Shown here: positions 55,171-64,000 of the stretch, piece by piece | Layout of the letters: each line of letters begins with the position of its first letter | How positions within the stretch are numbered: position 1 is the first letter of the stretch | Origin: an uncultured Clostridia bacterium | GTDB taxonomy: Bacteria > Bacillota > Clostridia > UBA1381 > UMGS1253 | Assembly: GCA_934456295.1 (NCBI GenBank) | Contig: CAKSHB010000005.1 | Coordinates: 1 to 64,000 of the forward strand | Direction of reading: 5' to 3' | DNA: 64,000 bases | Made by a program: the position numbers and the translations under genes | The notes under the pieces: model-generated | Told to the model about the DNA's origin: nothing | The model's database searches: none | What the model saw: the letters and a program-made list of their open reading frames with translations, nothing else

Positions 55171-55761
55171 TTAAAACAATATTTTTATGATTTCTGCCGA
55201 AAGAGAGTCCTTCTGCTGTCTGAGCAAAGCGTCAAATGTCGCATTTATCTCTATGTCGCCGCGCTTCAGTATAAAGCCCGACCCTATTTCTCTCTTTTCC
55301 TCCGACTCCGTCACCTTGCACGGTTTGTCCTTTGATACCGCTTTATTTACGCCGTCCAGAAAATCCTCTCCGAGGCGCTTTTTGTCGTCTTTGTTTATTA
55401 TAACGGTTTCATTTCCGGTTTCAATCATACCCGTCATGAGCTTTGTCATAAATGCCTTAAAATCTGCATCGCTCATCGCGCGTATCTTTTCAAGCGCCGT
55501 ATCAAATGCCTCCGAAAGCAGCTTCTGCTTCGTTTCGAGCAGCAGCTTTTTTGCCTCCATGTGCGCAGATGCGATAATCCTCTTTTTCGCAAGCTCCGCC
55601 TCTGCACCGGCACGCTTCATACACTCGCTCTTCATTGCCTCAACAGTCTTGTCCGACTGTAAGCAAACCGATTTTGCCTCGCTTTCCGCCGCACTGATTA
55701 TCTTATCTGCACGGCTCTTTGCGTCCGACAAAATCTTATCGGTAATTTTTTCAGCTCCCAC
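55171..55761 (-). CDS. ntpE: V-type ATPase subunit E
   Basis: A 196-aa peripheral-stalk subunit with a long N-terminal coiled coil and a globular C-terminal domain. GTG 55761 (protein GAEKITDKILSDAKSRADKI) follows AGGAG by 8 nt and fits family N-termini. An ATG at 55818 overlapping the ntpK stop would add 19 residues and has no clear ribosome site. Confidence 0.88.
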   Translation of the reverse strand: MGAEKITDKILSDAKSRADKIISAAESEAKSVCLQSDKTVEAMKSECMKRAGAEAELAKKRIIASAHMEAKKLLLETKQKLLSEAFDTALEKIRAMSDADFKAFMTKLMTGMIETGNETVIINKDDKKRLGEDFLDGVNKAVSKDKPCKVTESEEKREIGSGFILKRGDIEINATFDALLRQQKDSLSAEIIKILF

Positions 55762-55817
55762 ATTTCTCACTCCTGTCATCTTTGATAGTAACGAAAGCTG
55801 TGCCTCCGCCGTGCTCA

Positions 55818-56318
55818 TTAAAGAGCAATACCGTTTACCATAAGAATAGATGTGAGAAGTGCAAGTACGGCATATGTTTCAACCATTGCCGCAAGTACGA
55901 TGCCTTTTGCAAGTTCTTCGGGGCGCTTTGTGATGATGTTTACGCCGGCTGCTGCAACTTTGCCCTGATATACAGCCGAAATAAGTCCTACTATTGCAAT
56001 CGGCAGGCATGCTGTGAGAATTGAAAATCCCTGAACTGTTGTAAGGTTTGCAAATGTTGAGGGGTCACCGCCCAAAAGTCCGATTTTTACCATTACGATA
56101 AACGCAACAAGCAGACCATAGATACCCTGTGTACCCGGAAGTGCCTGGAGAAGAAGTACCTGACCAAAACGATCCGGCTCCTCCGTGAGAAGTCCCGCAC
56201 CTGCTTCACCAACAATGTTAACTCCCTTTGCCGAGCCTATCCCGCCAAGTATAACAGCCAAAGCTCCGCCCAGTATTGCCAGAAATCCTCCGTTAAAAAA
56301 TACATCGTACCACATCAT
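55818..56318 (-). CDS. ntpK: V-type ATPase proteolipid subunit K, sodium-type
   Basis: A 166-aa rotor-ring subunit with four transmembrane helices (two fused hairpins). It aligns well with Enterococcus hirae NtpK: LPGTQG supplies the Leu, Thr and Gln of the sodium site, YQGKVAAAG supplies the second Gln, and Glu in MVETYA is the essential carboxylate. Hence sodium is the likely coupling ion. Confidence 0.95.
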   Translation of the reverse strand: MMWYDVFFNGGFLAILGGALAVILGGIGSAKGVNIVGEAGAGLLTEEPDRFGQVLLLQALPGTQGIYGLLVAFIVMVKIGLLGGDPSTFANLTTVQGFSILTACLPIAIVGLISAVYQGKVAAAGVNIITKRPEELAKGIVLAAMVETYAVLALLTSILMVNGIAL

Positions 56319-56375
56319 AATTTTTGTCCTCCTTAAATATAATTTTTATTTTTATATTTTTGTTTTTATAAAATT

Positions 56376-58367
56376 TTAACCGTTTATACCTGCGTCCTCA
56401 ACAACCTGCGTATACTTTGCCGGACGCACAAGCGGCTTGAAAGCTTTTCCGCCGCTCTCATAAAACTTTCCGAAAAATTCAACATACTGCAATCTGCTTG
56501 CATGCACATATGCGCCGAGCGTGTTGATTGCAATATTGAACAGATGTCCCACAATAAACACCGCAAAAAACAATATCCAGCCGCCTATGTTGTTGCCGCC
56601 CATCGAGCCCATTGTGTTTATAACGCTCGCCACAACGCCTGTCGAAAGTCCGAGGGCAAGCAGTCTTGAATATGACAGCAAATCGCTCAGATAGCTTACA
56701 ACGTCATACAAAGAACCTATGCCGCCGATAAGCTTTGCAAAAATGTTTTTCTTCTCGCGTCCCTGCGTCAGTATAAGTCCGACCGCTCCGGCTATTGCTG
56801 TCCACATGCCTATCTGTGTAACGGGCGTGCCGGGCATTACAAATCCCAGACACACAATTCCGAGTCCGCCGAGCACCAGATACCAAAAGCCCACATCAAA
56901 CACCGCGTCCCATACATGGCCGCGCTTTATAAGCAGATATGCCTTTGCTCCCATGCCGGCAAACAAATGTATAAGTCCTAATATGAGCGATAAAATCAGC
57001 ACCGAAATCGGGTCCGCCGACGGGTTCATAAGCGACGGTATTGTAATTTCTTTTCCTGTGGCAAGCTTAACCGCCACCTGAATTGTATCGCCGAAATATC
57101 CGCCGAAAATCGCGCCCCATATCATCGTTGATATGCCGCCCAGACATATAAGCCCCATAAGCTGTTTTGCCTGTCCCTGCGGCTTATACTTCCACAGTAT
57201 AAATGCCGTTGCAAGCGTCAGTACAAGTCCGTATCCCGCATCAGATACCATCATTCCGAAAAACAGGAAGAAGAACGGCGCCATAAGCTTGTTCGGATCC
57301 ATAGAATGAGGCGCCGGAAGCGAATACATCTCCGTAACCGTTTCAAACGGCTGCACAATCTTCGGATTTCTGAGAAGTATCGGATATGCCTCTTCTTCAC
57401 TCGGAGCCTCTGTTTCGGTTTCACATAAAAAGTTCTTCTCAAGCGCCTTTGCAACAGTATCGGCAGCCTCTGCCGGAACCCAGCCTTTAAGAATTACCGT
57501 GCTCTGTGTGCAAGCGAGCTTGTCAAGCGCACGCTGTTTTTCCGCACATTCGCTTATATAGTCGTACAATATCTCAAGCTTTGCCTTCTCCTCTGCCATC
57601 TCTCTGAGTTCATCAATCTTTTTCTGCGCCTCGCCCGAAAGCGCCTCTATTTTCCCCTTCAGGCTGACAATCATGCGCACAGGCGTATCGTCGCCGCTTA
57701 CGGCTGCCATGCTGAAGCCGAACTGTGCCATTATGCGCCCGAGCGCTTCCTCTGATGATTTATGATACAAAATATAAATGTATCGAAAATCTTTATCTGC
57801 TGACAGCTCCTCGGCATATGCGCATATATTTTCCTCTTCAAATTTGTCCGAAAGCTCCTCCGGTGCAACCGAAACAGGAACTGTGCCGAGCATTACGCCC
57901 GTATTCTTTGTGCCCTTGTATCCGAGCGAAAACGGCAGCTTTTCCCAGCGTGTCAGCGATTCAATCTCGTTTTGCAGTCTGTTCTGCTCCGTCTTTATCT
58001 CTCTGCCCCGCGCACTCGCGGCGCACACGCGCTCCGCAAAGGCAAGCTCTTTATCAAAGCCGTCCACAACCTCGCGGTACATACTTTTTGAAACACTTCT
58101 GCGCGGTGCAAAAAGCACCTTCTTCACATTAACGTATGCGGCAAGAATGTCAATCGCGTCCTTCACGGTTTTCATCTGTGCGTCATACTCGCTCAAAAGC
58201 TCACTGTCGGACTGTTTTTCCAAAAGTCCGTCATATTCTTCCGCAATCTGCTCTTCACTTATGTCATCTACCTGCGTGACGCCCATTTTCATGAGAAAGT
58301 CAACAATGTCCTTCTCATTCTCTCTGAGGGCAATAACGCTGAGCTTTTTCATGTTTACAATCGCCAT
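56376..58367 (-). CDS. ntpI: V-type ATPase subunit I
   Basis: A 663-aa stator subunit. The N-terminal cytoplasmic half has coiled coils (about 60-290); the C-terminal half has about eight transmembrane helices with the functional Arg in the SYSRLLALGLSTGV helix. It forms the ion path with the K ring. Its ATG overlaps the ntpH stop. Confidence 0.95.
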   Translation of the reverse strand: MAIVNMKKLSVIALRENEKDIVDFLMKMGVTQVDDISEEQIAEEYDGLLEKQSDSELLSEYDAQMKTVKDAIDILAAYVNVKKVLFAPRRSVSKSMYREVVDGFDKELAFAERVCAASARGREIKTEQNRLQNEIESLTRWEKLPFSLGYKGTKNTGVMLGTVPVSVAPEELSDKFEEENICAYAEELSADKDFRYIYILYHKSSEEALGRIMAQFGFSMAAVSGDDTPVRMIVSLKGKIEALSGEAQKKIDELREMAEEKAKLEILYDYISECAEKQRALDKLACTQSTVILKGWVPAEAADTVAKALEKNFLCETETEAPSEEEAYPILLRNPKIVQPFETVTEMYSLPAPHSMDPNKLMAPFFFLFFGMMVSDAGYGLVLTLATAFILWKYKPQGQAKQLMGLICLGGISTMIWGAIFGGYFGDTIQVAVKLATGKEITIPSLMNPSADPISVLILSLILGLIHLFAGMGAKAYLLIKRGHVWDAVFDVGFWYLVLGGLGIVCLGFVMPGTPVTQIGMWTAIAGAVGLILTQGREKKNIFAKLIGGIGSLYDVVSYLSDLLSYSRLLALGLSTGVVASVINTMGSMGGNNIGGWILFFAVFIVGHLFNIAINTLGAYVHASRLQYVEFFGKFYESGGKAFKPLVRPAKYTQVVEDAGING

Positions 58368-58678
58368 TACCCAACAATCCTTTCAATTATAAAGTCCGCA
58401 GCCTTTTCAAGCTTCGGTCGGGTAAGAAAGCCCATCGCCTCCGCTTCCTTCTTTGCTTCAAGAAGTATGCGCTCTTTTTCATCTTCCGCCTCATGCGATG
58501 CTGCGTCAATCATTTTTGCGGTTTCCTTCTGGGCAAAAGGTCCGACGCCAAGCTCGGAATTATGCGCGTCTTTATCTGCCTGTGACAGAATTTCGCGTGC
58601 GCGCGCATTTGCCTGCTTTATAATTTCATCGGCTTTGCTCTCGGCCGCCTTGATTTCGGCAATTATATTCTTTTCCAC
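58367..58678 (-). CDS. ntpH: V-type ATPase subunit H/G
   Basis: A 103-aa peripheral-stalk coiled-coil protein (partner of E), almost wholly helical and rich in Ala, Glu and Lys. It begins MEKNIIAEIKAAESKADEII if GTG 58678 is used, which has AAGGGTGG 8 nt upstream; GTG 58690 is inside that site. First gene of the operon; its promoter was not clear. Confidence 0.85.
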   Translation of the reverse strand: MEKNIIAEIKAAESKADEIIKQANARAREILSQADKDAHNSELGVGPFAQKETAKMIDAASHEAEDEKERILLEAKKEAEAMGFLTRPKLEKAADFIIERIVG

Positions 58679-58755
58679 TTCTATAACCACCCTTCTGCAT
58701 GAAGTATTTTACTTTATCAAAGTAATGTGCGCCAAAATTTTTGCTTTTACCGCCA

Positions 58756-59904
58756 CTACTTAAAGTCTGCAACTCTTTGCTTATTTATTCCAAATTCATA
58801 TAAAAGTGCGTCAACAATTCTTTTCGACGCGTTTCCGTCACCGTACGGATTTGCCGCATGCGCCATTTTGTCATATGCATCTTTATTCTCAATAAGCTCC
58901 GACGCAAGTGCGATTATGTCGTCTTTTTTAACTCCCGCAACCTTTACCGTACCTGCCTCAACAGCCTCGGGGCGCTCTGTTTCGTTACGCAGCACTATTA
59001 CTGGCTTTGCCAGCGACGGCGCCTCCTCCTGCAATCCGCCCGAGTCTGTCATTACCATGTAGCATCTCGCCATTGCATTATGCAAATCATCTACGTTGAC
59101 AGGTTCTATGAGCGAAACCCTGTCAAGTCCGCCGAGAATTTCGTTTGCAACCTCACGTACTGCCGGATTAAGATGTACCGGATATACAAGGTGCACATCT
59201 TCATATGTTGTAACTATATGGCGCAGCGCCTCGCATATGTTGCGCAGCGGTTCGCCCAGATTTTCGCGGCGGTGTGCAGTAACCAGTATTACCTTTTTCG
59301 ATGAAAAATCAAGCTTTGCCAGTGTTTCGTCCGTAAACTTGTAATCGTCTTTTACAGTGCTCTTGAGTGCGTCTATGACTGTATTTCCCGTTATATATAT
59401 CTTCTTTTCATCAACGTTCTCCCTGAGCAGGTTGTTTTTATTTGCCTGTGTGGGCGAAAAATGAAAATCTGCCATAACGCCCGTCAGACATCTGTTCATC
59501 TCCTCGGGGAACGGCGAATATTTATCATATGTACGAAGCCCCGCCTCGACATGTCCGATTTTTACCTGGTTATAAAATGCTGCAAGCGCGCCGGCAAAAG
59601 TCGTTGATGTATCGCCGTGAACCAGCACAACATCGGGCTTCTCCTGTTTTATAACCTCATCAAGCCCCATCAGCACACGCGTCGTAATTCCGACAAGCGA
59701 CTGACGCTCTTTCATTATGTCAAGGTCATAGTCGGGCTTGATATCAAACATTTCAAGCACCTGGTCAAGCATTTGTCTGTGCTGCGCCGTAACACAGACC
59801 TTTGCGTCAATATGCTCACATGCAGCAAGTTCAAGTGCAAGCGGAGCCATTTTGATTGCCTCGGGACGTGTTCCGAACACAGTCATCGCTTTTATCTTTT
59901 TCAT
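58756..59904 (-). CDS. mnaA: UDP-N-acetylglucosamine 2-epimerase
   Basis: A 382-aa non-hydrolysing epimerase making UDP-ManNAc for wall teichoic acid or capsule linkage units. Signatures: MTVFGTRPEAIKMAPL, VLVHGDTSTTFAGALAAFY, GHVEAGLRT, and SGGLQEEAPSLAKPV. ATG 59904 follows GAGAGGAAA; the open frame runs 117 nt further up without support. It follows the tagO-like gene, the first step of the same pathway. Confidence 0.95.
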   Translation of the reverse strand: MKKIKAMTVFGTRPEAIKMAPLALELAACEHIDAKVCVTAQHRQMLDQVLEMFDIKPDYDLDIMKERQSLVGITTRVLMGLDEVIKQEKPDVVLVHGDTSTTFAGALAAFYNQVKIGHVEAGLRTYDKYSPFPEEMNRCLTGVMADFHFSPTQANKNNLLRENVDEKKIYITGNTVIDALKSTVKDDYKFTDETLAKLDFSSKKVILVTAHRRENLGEPLRNICEALRHIVTTYEDVHLVYPVHLNPAVREVANEILGGLDRVSLIEPVNVDDLHNAMARCYMVMTDSGGLQEEAPSLAKPVIVLRNETERPEAVEAGTVKVAGVKKDDIIALASELIENKDAYDKMAHAANPYGDGNASKRIVDALLYEFGINKQRVADFK

Positions 59905-60001
59905 GATTAAACATTTCCTCTCTTTATGTCCGCCATACAGCGTTTTTATATCTTTTGTTTTATGCCGGTTTATAACGTTTTTATTGTTTTTTCTGATTTT
60001 T

Positions 60002-61138
60002 CTATTTCTCGTTTCTGTCAACTCTGTCTATTTTGCTGATTGTCACCTTTATGTTTTCATCGCCGCCGAAGCCGCTTTTCTTTTTCTGAATTTTTCTGCC
60101 GCGTGTAATTATACCGCCTACAAATATCACAACCAAAACTCCTATCAGCAAAAGAAGTGCGCGTCCGGCGCCGCTCTCTGCCAGAACAACCGCCGCAAGA
60201 CCCAAAACGCCGCTCATTGCATAGAGTATAAAAACTGCCTGTTTTTTTGAAAATCCCATATCGACAAGCCTGTGGTGTATATGACCTCTATCGGGCGTCA
60301 TAACCCCCTGACCCGTCAGAAGCCTTCTTATCATTACAAATGCCGTATCAAATATCGGCAGTCCGAAAATCAATACGGGCACGGCAAACGATATCACGGC
60401 ATAGCTCTTAAAGCCGCCCTGCACAGACAGCACGGCAAGAGTATAGCCGAGAAATGTTGAGCCTGTATCGCCGAGAAACATTTTCTTTTTGCGCCTGAAG
60501 TTAAACGGCATAAAGCCAAAGCATGCACCCGCTATGATAATTGCGATAAGCGCAATCGCAGGCTCATCAACCATATTTGCTATAAATACAAGCGACACTG
60601 CCGCAATCGACGACACGCCTGCCGATAATCCGTCAAGCCCGTCAATCAGATTTACCGCATTTGTTATTGCAACAATCCACAGCACCGTAAAAGGCACCGA
60701 AACCCAGTCGCTCAATATCAGAAATTTCTCGTTTGAGAACACATTCGGGTTTGTGAATATGTTTATCTTTACATTTCCGATATATATTACAGTCAGTGCA
60801 GCTATAATCTGAACGCATAATTTCAGTTTTGCGCTGAGTCCGCGGCTGTCATCAATAATTCCCAGCATCACAATGATAACCGCTCCGCACAAAAGACCTA
60901 TCAGCTCCTGTGTTATCTCGCAGAAACACAGCACGCTGACAAGAAAGCCGAAAAACAGCGCCAGTCCGCCCAGACGCGGCGTGGGCGCTGTATGCATGCG
61001 CCTTTCCTCGCCCGGCATATCTATGGCTCCGATTTTTTTTGCAATGCCCCTTGCAAGCGGCATTGAAATCACCGTAAAGCCGAATGCCACCAAAAAAGCT
61101 ATTCCCAAAAGAATATATATCATGATATCTCTGTCCAT
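60002..61138 (-). CDS. tagO: Undecaprenyl-P N-acetylglucosaminyl-1-P transferase
   Basis: A 378-aa polytopic membrane enzyme (MraY/WecA family) with about eleven helices. Catalytic motifs: AVNLIDGLDGLSAG, GDTGS near FLGDTGSTFLG, and the cytoplasmic HIHHRL loop. It puts GlcNAc-1-P on undecaprenyl phosphate to begin teichoic acid or another wall polymer. The C-terminal tail is basic. Confidence 0.93.
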   Translation of the reverse strand: MDRDIMIYILLGIAFLVAFGFTVISMPLARGIAKKIGAIDMPGEERRMHTAPTPRLGGLALFFGFLVSVLCFCEITQELIGLLCGAVIIVMLGIIDDSRGLSAKLKLCVQIIAALTVIYIGNVKINIFTNPNVFSNEKFLILSDWVSVPFTVLWIVAITNAVNLIDGLDGLSAGVSSIAAVSLVFIANMVDEPAIALIAIIIAGACFGFMPFNFRRKKKMFLGDTGSTFLGYTLAVLSVQGGFKSYAVISFAVPVLIFGLPIFDTAFVMIRRLLTGQGVMTPDRGHIHHRLVDMGFSKKQAVFILYAMSGVLGLAAVVLAESGAGRALLLLIGVLVVIFVGGIITRGRKIQKKKSGFGGDENIKVTISKIDRVDRNEK

Positions 61139-61200
61139 GGATATTTCACTCCGTATTTTTATCCGATGCGTGTTTTATAAAAATTTATGCCGTATGCTTT

Positions 61201-62238
61201 TTATTTTGCCACAAATCCGACCTTTTTATAAACCTTGCGCACGGTTTTGTTTGCGGCATATGCTGCCTGCTGTGCGCCTTCTTTATATATGCTCTCAAGA
61301 TAGGCTTTGTCGGAAAGAAGTCTTTCCGTTTCCTCTCTTATCGGGCGCAGCGCTTCAACAACCGCCTCGCCGACTCTTGTTTTAAAGTCGCCGTAGCCGA
61401 GTCCGTCAAATTCTTTTTCGATTTCATCAACGCTCTTCTGCGTTATCGCCGAATATATCTGCATAAGGTTTGACACGCCGGGTTTGTTTTCTGCATCATA
61501 TCTCACATGTGTGTCACTGTCCGTAACCGCGCGTTTGAATGCCTTCATTATGGCCTCGGGCTTATCAAGCAGGCATATACAGCCGCCGTTGTCCTGCTCC
61601 GATTTGCTCATTTTGTTTTCGGGCTGCTGCAAGCTCATTATGCGCGCACCCGTTTTCGGTATGAACGGTTCGGGCATTGTGAACACATCGCCGTATACGC
61701 CGTTAAAGCGCGACGCTATATCGCGCGTTATTTCAACATGCTGCTTCTGGTCGTCGCCGACGGGCACAAGGTCCGCCTGATATATAAGTATATCCGCCGC
61801 CATAAGCACTGGATATGTAAACAGTCCCGCGTTTATGTTTGCCGAATTTTTTGCCGATTTGTCCTTAAACTGCGTCATGCGCGAAAGCTCGCCGAACATC
61901 GTATAGCAGCTCAGCACCCACGAAAGCTCCGCATGTGCCGGCACATGGCTCTGAATAAAAATCGTATTTTTCTTCGGGTCAAGTCCGCATGCAAGATATG
62001 TCGCAAGCTGCGTCAGCGTGCGGCGTCTTAACTCTGACGGATTTTGGCGCACGGTTATTGCATGCATATCTGCCATCATATAGTAGCACTCATAATCGTC
62101 CGAAAGCTCAACCCAGTTTTTTATCGCGCCAAGATATGAGCCGAGAGTCAGCTCTCCGCTCGGCTTAATACCTGAAAGTATTCTTTTTTTTCTGTCCGAT
62201 GAATTGTTTTGTATATCCATACTGTCTTTTTGTTCCAT
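61201..62238 (-). CDS. trpS: Tryptophanyl-tRNA synthetase
   Basis: A 345-aa class I synthetase. The HIGH-like motif is in GIKPSGELTLGSYLGA and KMSKS appears intact. A 15-residue hydrophilic N-terminal extension precedes it. No T-box leader: only 37 bp separate it from the aminotransferase gene, so both are probably co-transcribed. Confidence 0.95.
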   Translation of the reverse strand: MEQKDSMDIQNNSSDRKKRILSGIKPSGELTLGSYLGAIKNWVELSDDYECYYMMADMHAITVRQNPSELRRRTLTQLATYLACGLDPKKNTIFIQSHVPAHAELSWVLSCYTMFGELSRMTQFKDKSAKNSANINAGLFTYPVLMAADILIYQADLVPVGDDQKQHVEITRDIASRFNGVYGDVFTMPEPFIPKTGARIMSLQQPENKMSKSEQDNGGCICLLDKPEAIMKAFKRAVTDSDTHVRYDAENKPGVSNLMQIYSAITQKSVDEIEKEFDGLGYGDFKTRVGEAVVEALRPIREETERLLSDKAYLESIYKEGAQQAAYAANKTVRKVYKKVGFVAK

Positions 62239-62275
62239 ATCAAACTCTCCCGTGTTCCTTTTTATTATTTACCCA

Positions 62276-63472
62276 TTATACATGCGCTTTAAGCACATCG
62301 CCGAGTATTTTTATTCCTTTTTTTATCGATTCGGGCGTTGTGACCGAGAAATTCAGTCTGAAAATGTTTGAAGGCGCTTCTATGTCCGTCATAAATGTGT
62401 TGCCCGGAACATATGCAACCTTATGCTCTATCGCCTCATTGAGCATAACTTTTGTATCAACACCCTCCGGCATTGTGCACATTATGAATATTCCGCCCTC
62501 TGGACGCGTAAACTTACACTCCTTCGGGAAGCGCTTTTCCATCTCGCTTATCATAAGCTCACATCTTTTGCCATATTCCGCCGCACATTTTTCGATATGT
62601 GCGTCATAGTCGTAATTTTTTATATATTCATATACCATCATCTGATTAAGAACCGGTGTGTGAACATCGTTTACCTGCTTTACAACAACAAATCTGTCAA
62701 CTATGTCCTTTCTTGCCGACACAAAGCCTACGCGCAGTCCGGGCGCAAGCGTTTTTGAATATGTGCCCGCATATATTACTCTGCCCTCTGTATCCATAGA
62801 TTTTATCGTTGCTACGGTTTCTCCCTTAAAACGCAGCTCGCCGTAAGGGTTGTCCTCAAGAATAAACACATTGTATTTCTTTGCAAGCTCCAAAAGAGCC
62901 CTTCTCTTTTCAATGCTCATCGTTGTGCCCGACGGATTTTGGAATGTCGGAATTGTGTATATAAATTTGATATTTTCGTGATTTTTCAGATGTTCCTCAA
63001 CCTGCATAAGGTTCATTCCGTCATCTTCTATCTCAACATCATAGAACTTTGCCCCATATGAGCGGAATGAGTTCAAGGAACCTATAAAGCTCGGCTTTTC
63101 AACAATAACCCCGTCGCCTGCCTCCAGAAGCACCTTTGCTGACAAATCAATCGCCTGCTGTGCGCCCGTAGTTATAACAAGCTCATCAATTTCTTCATTA
63201 TATACACCGAGCTTTTTTGCACGCTGCTTTGTAATTTCGCGCAGCGGCGCATATCCCTCGGAAACGCCGTATATAAGCGCCGGCGTTGGTGAATTTGTGA
63301 GCATGTCGCTCGTTATTTTTGCCCATTCCTTTGACGGAAAAAGCTCGGGCGCAGGTATTCCTGCCGCAAAGGATATGATATCGTCCTTCGCTATAAGCTT
63401 AAAAATCTCTCTTATGGCGCTTGCCTGCATTGAAGCAACGGCAGGCGTAAAAATCTCATTTTTGCAATTCAT
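62276..63472 (-). CDS. PLP-dependent aminotransferase (fold type I)
   Basis: A 398-aa enzyme of the 2-aminoadipate/aromatic aminotransferase group (LysN/Aro8-like, without a GntR domain). FAAGIPAPELFP at the start, the cofactor-contact region EDNPYGELRF, and the PLP Lys in GTYSKTLAPGLRVGF. ATG 63472 has GGAAGGAAG upstream; TTG 63496 lacks a site. Pairing with trpS hints at aromatic amino acids; inference only. Confidence 0.88.
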   Translation of the reverse strand: MNCKNEIFTPAVASMQASAIREIFKLIAKDDIISFAAGIPAPELFPSKEWAKITSDMLTNSPTPALIYGVSEGYAPLREITKQRAKKLGVYNEEIDELVITTGAQQAIDLSAKVLLEAGDGVIVEKPSFIGSLNSFRSYGAKFYDVEIEDDGMNLMQVEEHLKNHENIKFIYTIPTFQNPSGTTMSIEKRRALLELAKKYNVFILEDNPYGELRFKGETVATIKSMDTEGRVIYAGTYSKTLAPGLRVGFVSARKDIVDRFVVVKQVNDVHTPVLNQMMVYEYIKNYDYDAHIEKCAAEYGKRCELMISEMEKRFPKECKFTRPEGGIFIMCTMPEGVDTKVMLNEAIEHKVAYVPGNTFMTDIEAPSNIFRLNFSVTTPESIKKGIKILGDVLKAHV

Positions 63473-63496
63473 TTTACACTGCACTTCCTTCCGCAA

Positions 63497-63864
63497 AAAT
63501 ACAATAAAATCCTAATTTATAAATATTATCGTGCCAAATATGGCACATATGTATAAAAACACTGCTCTTAGTCTATAATCATATCATAAATATTCCAAAA
63601 AGTAAAGCACGATTATTAAATTATAAATATTGGTTTTTATATTAATTTAGGTATTGATTTTTTGCTCAATATATTATACAATTAATTACAGGAAATAATT
63701 TCCGTCAAGTTTATTTCATGTTTTTAATTTATTCCATTATTAAAATTCAATACCAAAAAATTACGGGATATGTTTTTTTCTTTGTTTCTCTTTACTTTTC
63801 TGCGTATCCTGTGTTATAATTTTTATGCAAATATTTCAATTCAATTTTATGAGGAGGAAAAAGG
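63497..63864. other. AT-rich divergent intergenic region
   Basis: No gene seen in 368 bp. It holds the palindrome GTGCCAAATATGGCAC (63531-63546) on the aminotransferase side, long A/T stretches, and a TATAAT (63815-63820) with a weak -35 before ppdK. Confidence 0.7.
63531..63546. promoter_or_regulatory. Candidate operator palindrome
   Basis: GTGCCA, AATA, TGGCAC: a perfect 6-bp inverted repeat 59 bp upstream of the aminotransferase start. It suits a dimeric repressor site; regulator unknown. Confidence 0.5.
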
Positions 63865-64000
63865 ATGAACAAAAAGTACGTTTATCTCTTCAGTGAGGGC
63901 GACGCGTCCATGAGGAATCTTTTGGGCGGCAAAGGCGCAAACCTTGCTGAAATGACAAAGCTCGGTTTCCCTGTTCCCCAGGGCTTCACCGTAACGACGG
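63865..64000 (+). CDS. ppdK: Pyruvate, phosphate dikinase, N-terminal part
   Basis: The first 45 residues of PPDK, cut by the window edge. [26 protein letters not shown] and [12 protein letters not shown] are the conserved opening of the nucleotide-binding domain. The enzyme interconverts pyruvate and PEP with ATP and phosphate, replacing pyruvate kinase or feeding gluconeogenesis in anaerobes. Ribosome site GAGGAGG. Confidence 0.93.
   Translation, partial: MNKKYVYLFSEGDASMRNLLGGKGANLAEMTKLGFPVPQGFTVTT

Noticed and set aside
62239..62275. A T-box leader for trpS
   Set aside because: The gap is only 37 bp and holds neither a specifier stem nor the T-box sequence.
1..64000. CRISPR arrays, rRNA operons, complete insertion sequences or prophage
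   Set aside because: No regularly spaced direct repeats, no rRNA sequence and no transposase, integrase or phage structural genes were seen.

Overview
The window looks like chromosomal DNA of an anaerobic, low-to-mid GC Firmicute of the class Clostridia. I cannot name a genus. The evidence is the anaerobic ribonucleotide reductase pair NrdD/NrdG, pyruvate phosphate dikinase, a V-type ATPase with sodium-site residues, the RemA-gmk-rpoZ-priA-def-fmt-rsmB-rlmN-prpC-prkC-rsgA-rpe-thiN gene order known from Bacillus and Clostridia, strong GGAGG-type ribosome sites, frequent TTG/GTG starts and TTGACA-17-TATAAT promoters.

Layout. Positions 1-870 hold tRNA-Pro and an internal fragment of a DNA methyltransferase, probably the scar of an integrated element. 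Positions 874-5430 hold a four-gene oxidoreductase/dehydroquinase-like cluster (minus strand) and a divergent AraC regulator. Positions 5521-10344 hold a secreted heparinase II-like lyase, a clan A glycoside hydrolase and a second AraC regulator whose reading frame is broken at a slippery A-run. Next come tRNA-Trp, HPr and tgt. Positions 12619-20112 form a purine unit: a strong promoter, a purine-riboswitch-like leader, xpt, a BMP-type nucleoside ABC transporter and purA.

Positions 20169-35080 (minus strand) are the housekeeping block from yicC to thiN, covering RNA modification, translation start, PASTA kinase/phosphatase and GMP kinase; coaBC is missing from its usual place. Positions 35118-39252 hold a third AraC regulator and nrdD-nrdG, with a near-consensus NrdR box and a separate large dyad over the promoter. 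Positions 39312-49910 are a carbohydrate locus: a GntR/LacI-type regulator behind an elaborately structured leader, then a TIM-barrel protein, a SIS isomerase, an unknown protein, a Gfo/Idh/MocA oxidoreductase, two tandem GH20-like proteins and a GH94-like phosphorylase. It has no transporter and looks like an intracellular oligosaccharide route that I cannot match to a described pathway.

Positions 50016-58678 (minus strand) encode a nine-gene V-type ATPase. Then come two envelope polysaccharide precursor genes (mnaA, tagO), trpS and an aminotransferase. The start of ppdK runs off the right edge. No rRNA, CRISPR array, intact insertion sequence or intact prophage was seen.

The items most worth a second look are the 39355-39476 leader with competing anti-Shine-Dalgarno pairings, the 40742-49910 carbohydrate operon, the slippery-site AraC gene, the hybrid purine riboswitch and the recurring ribosome-site repeat.
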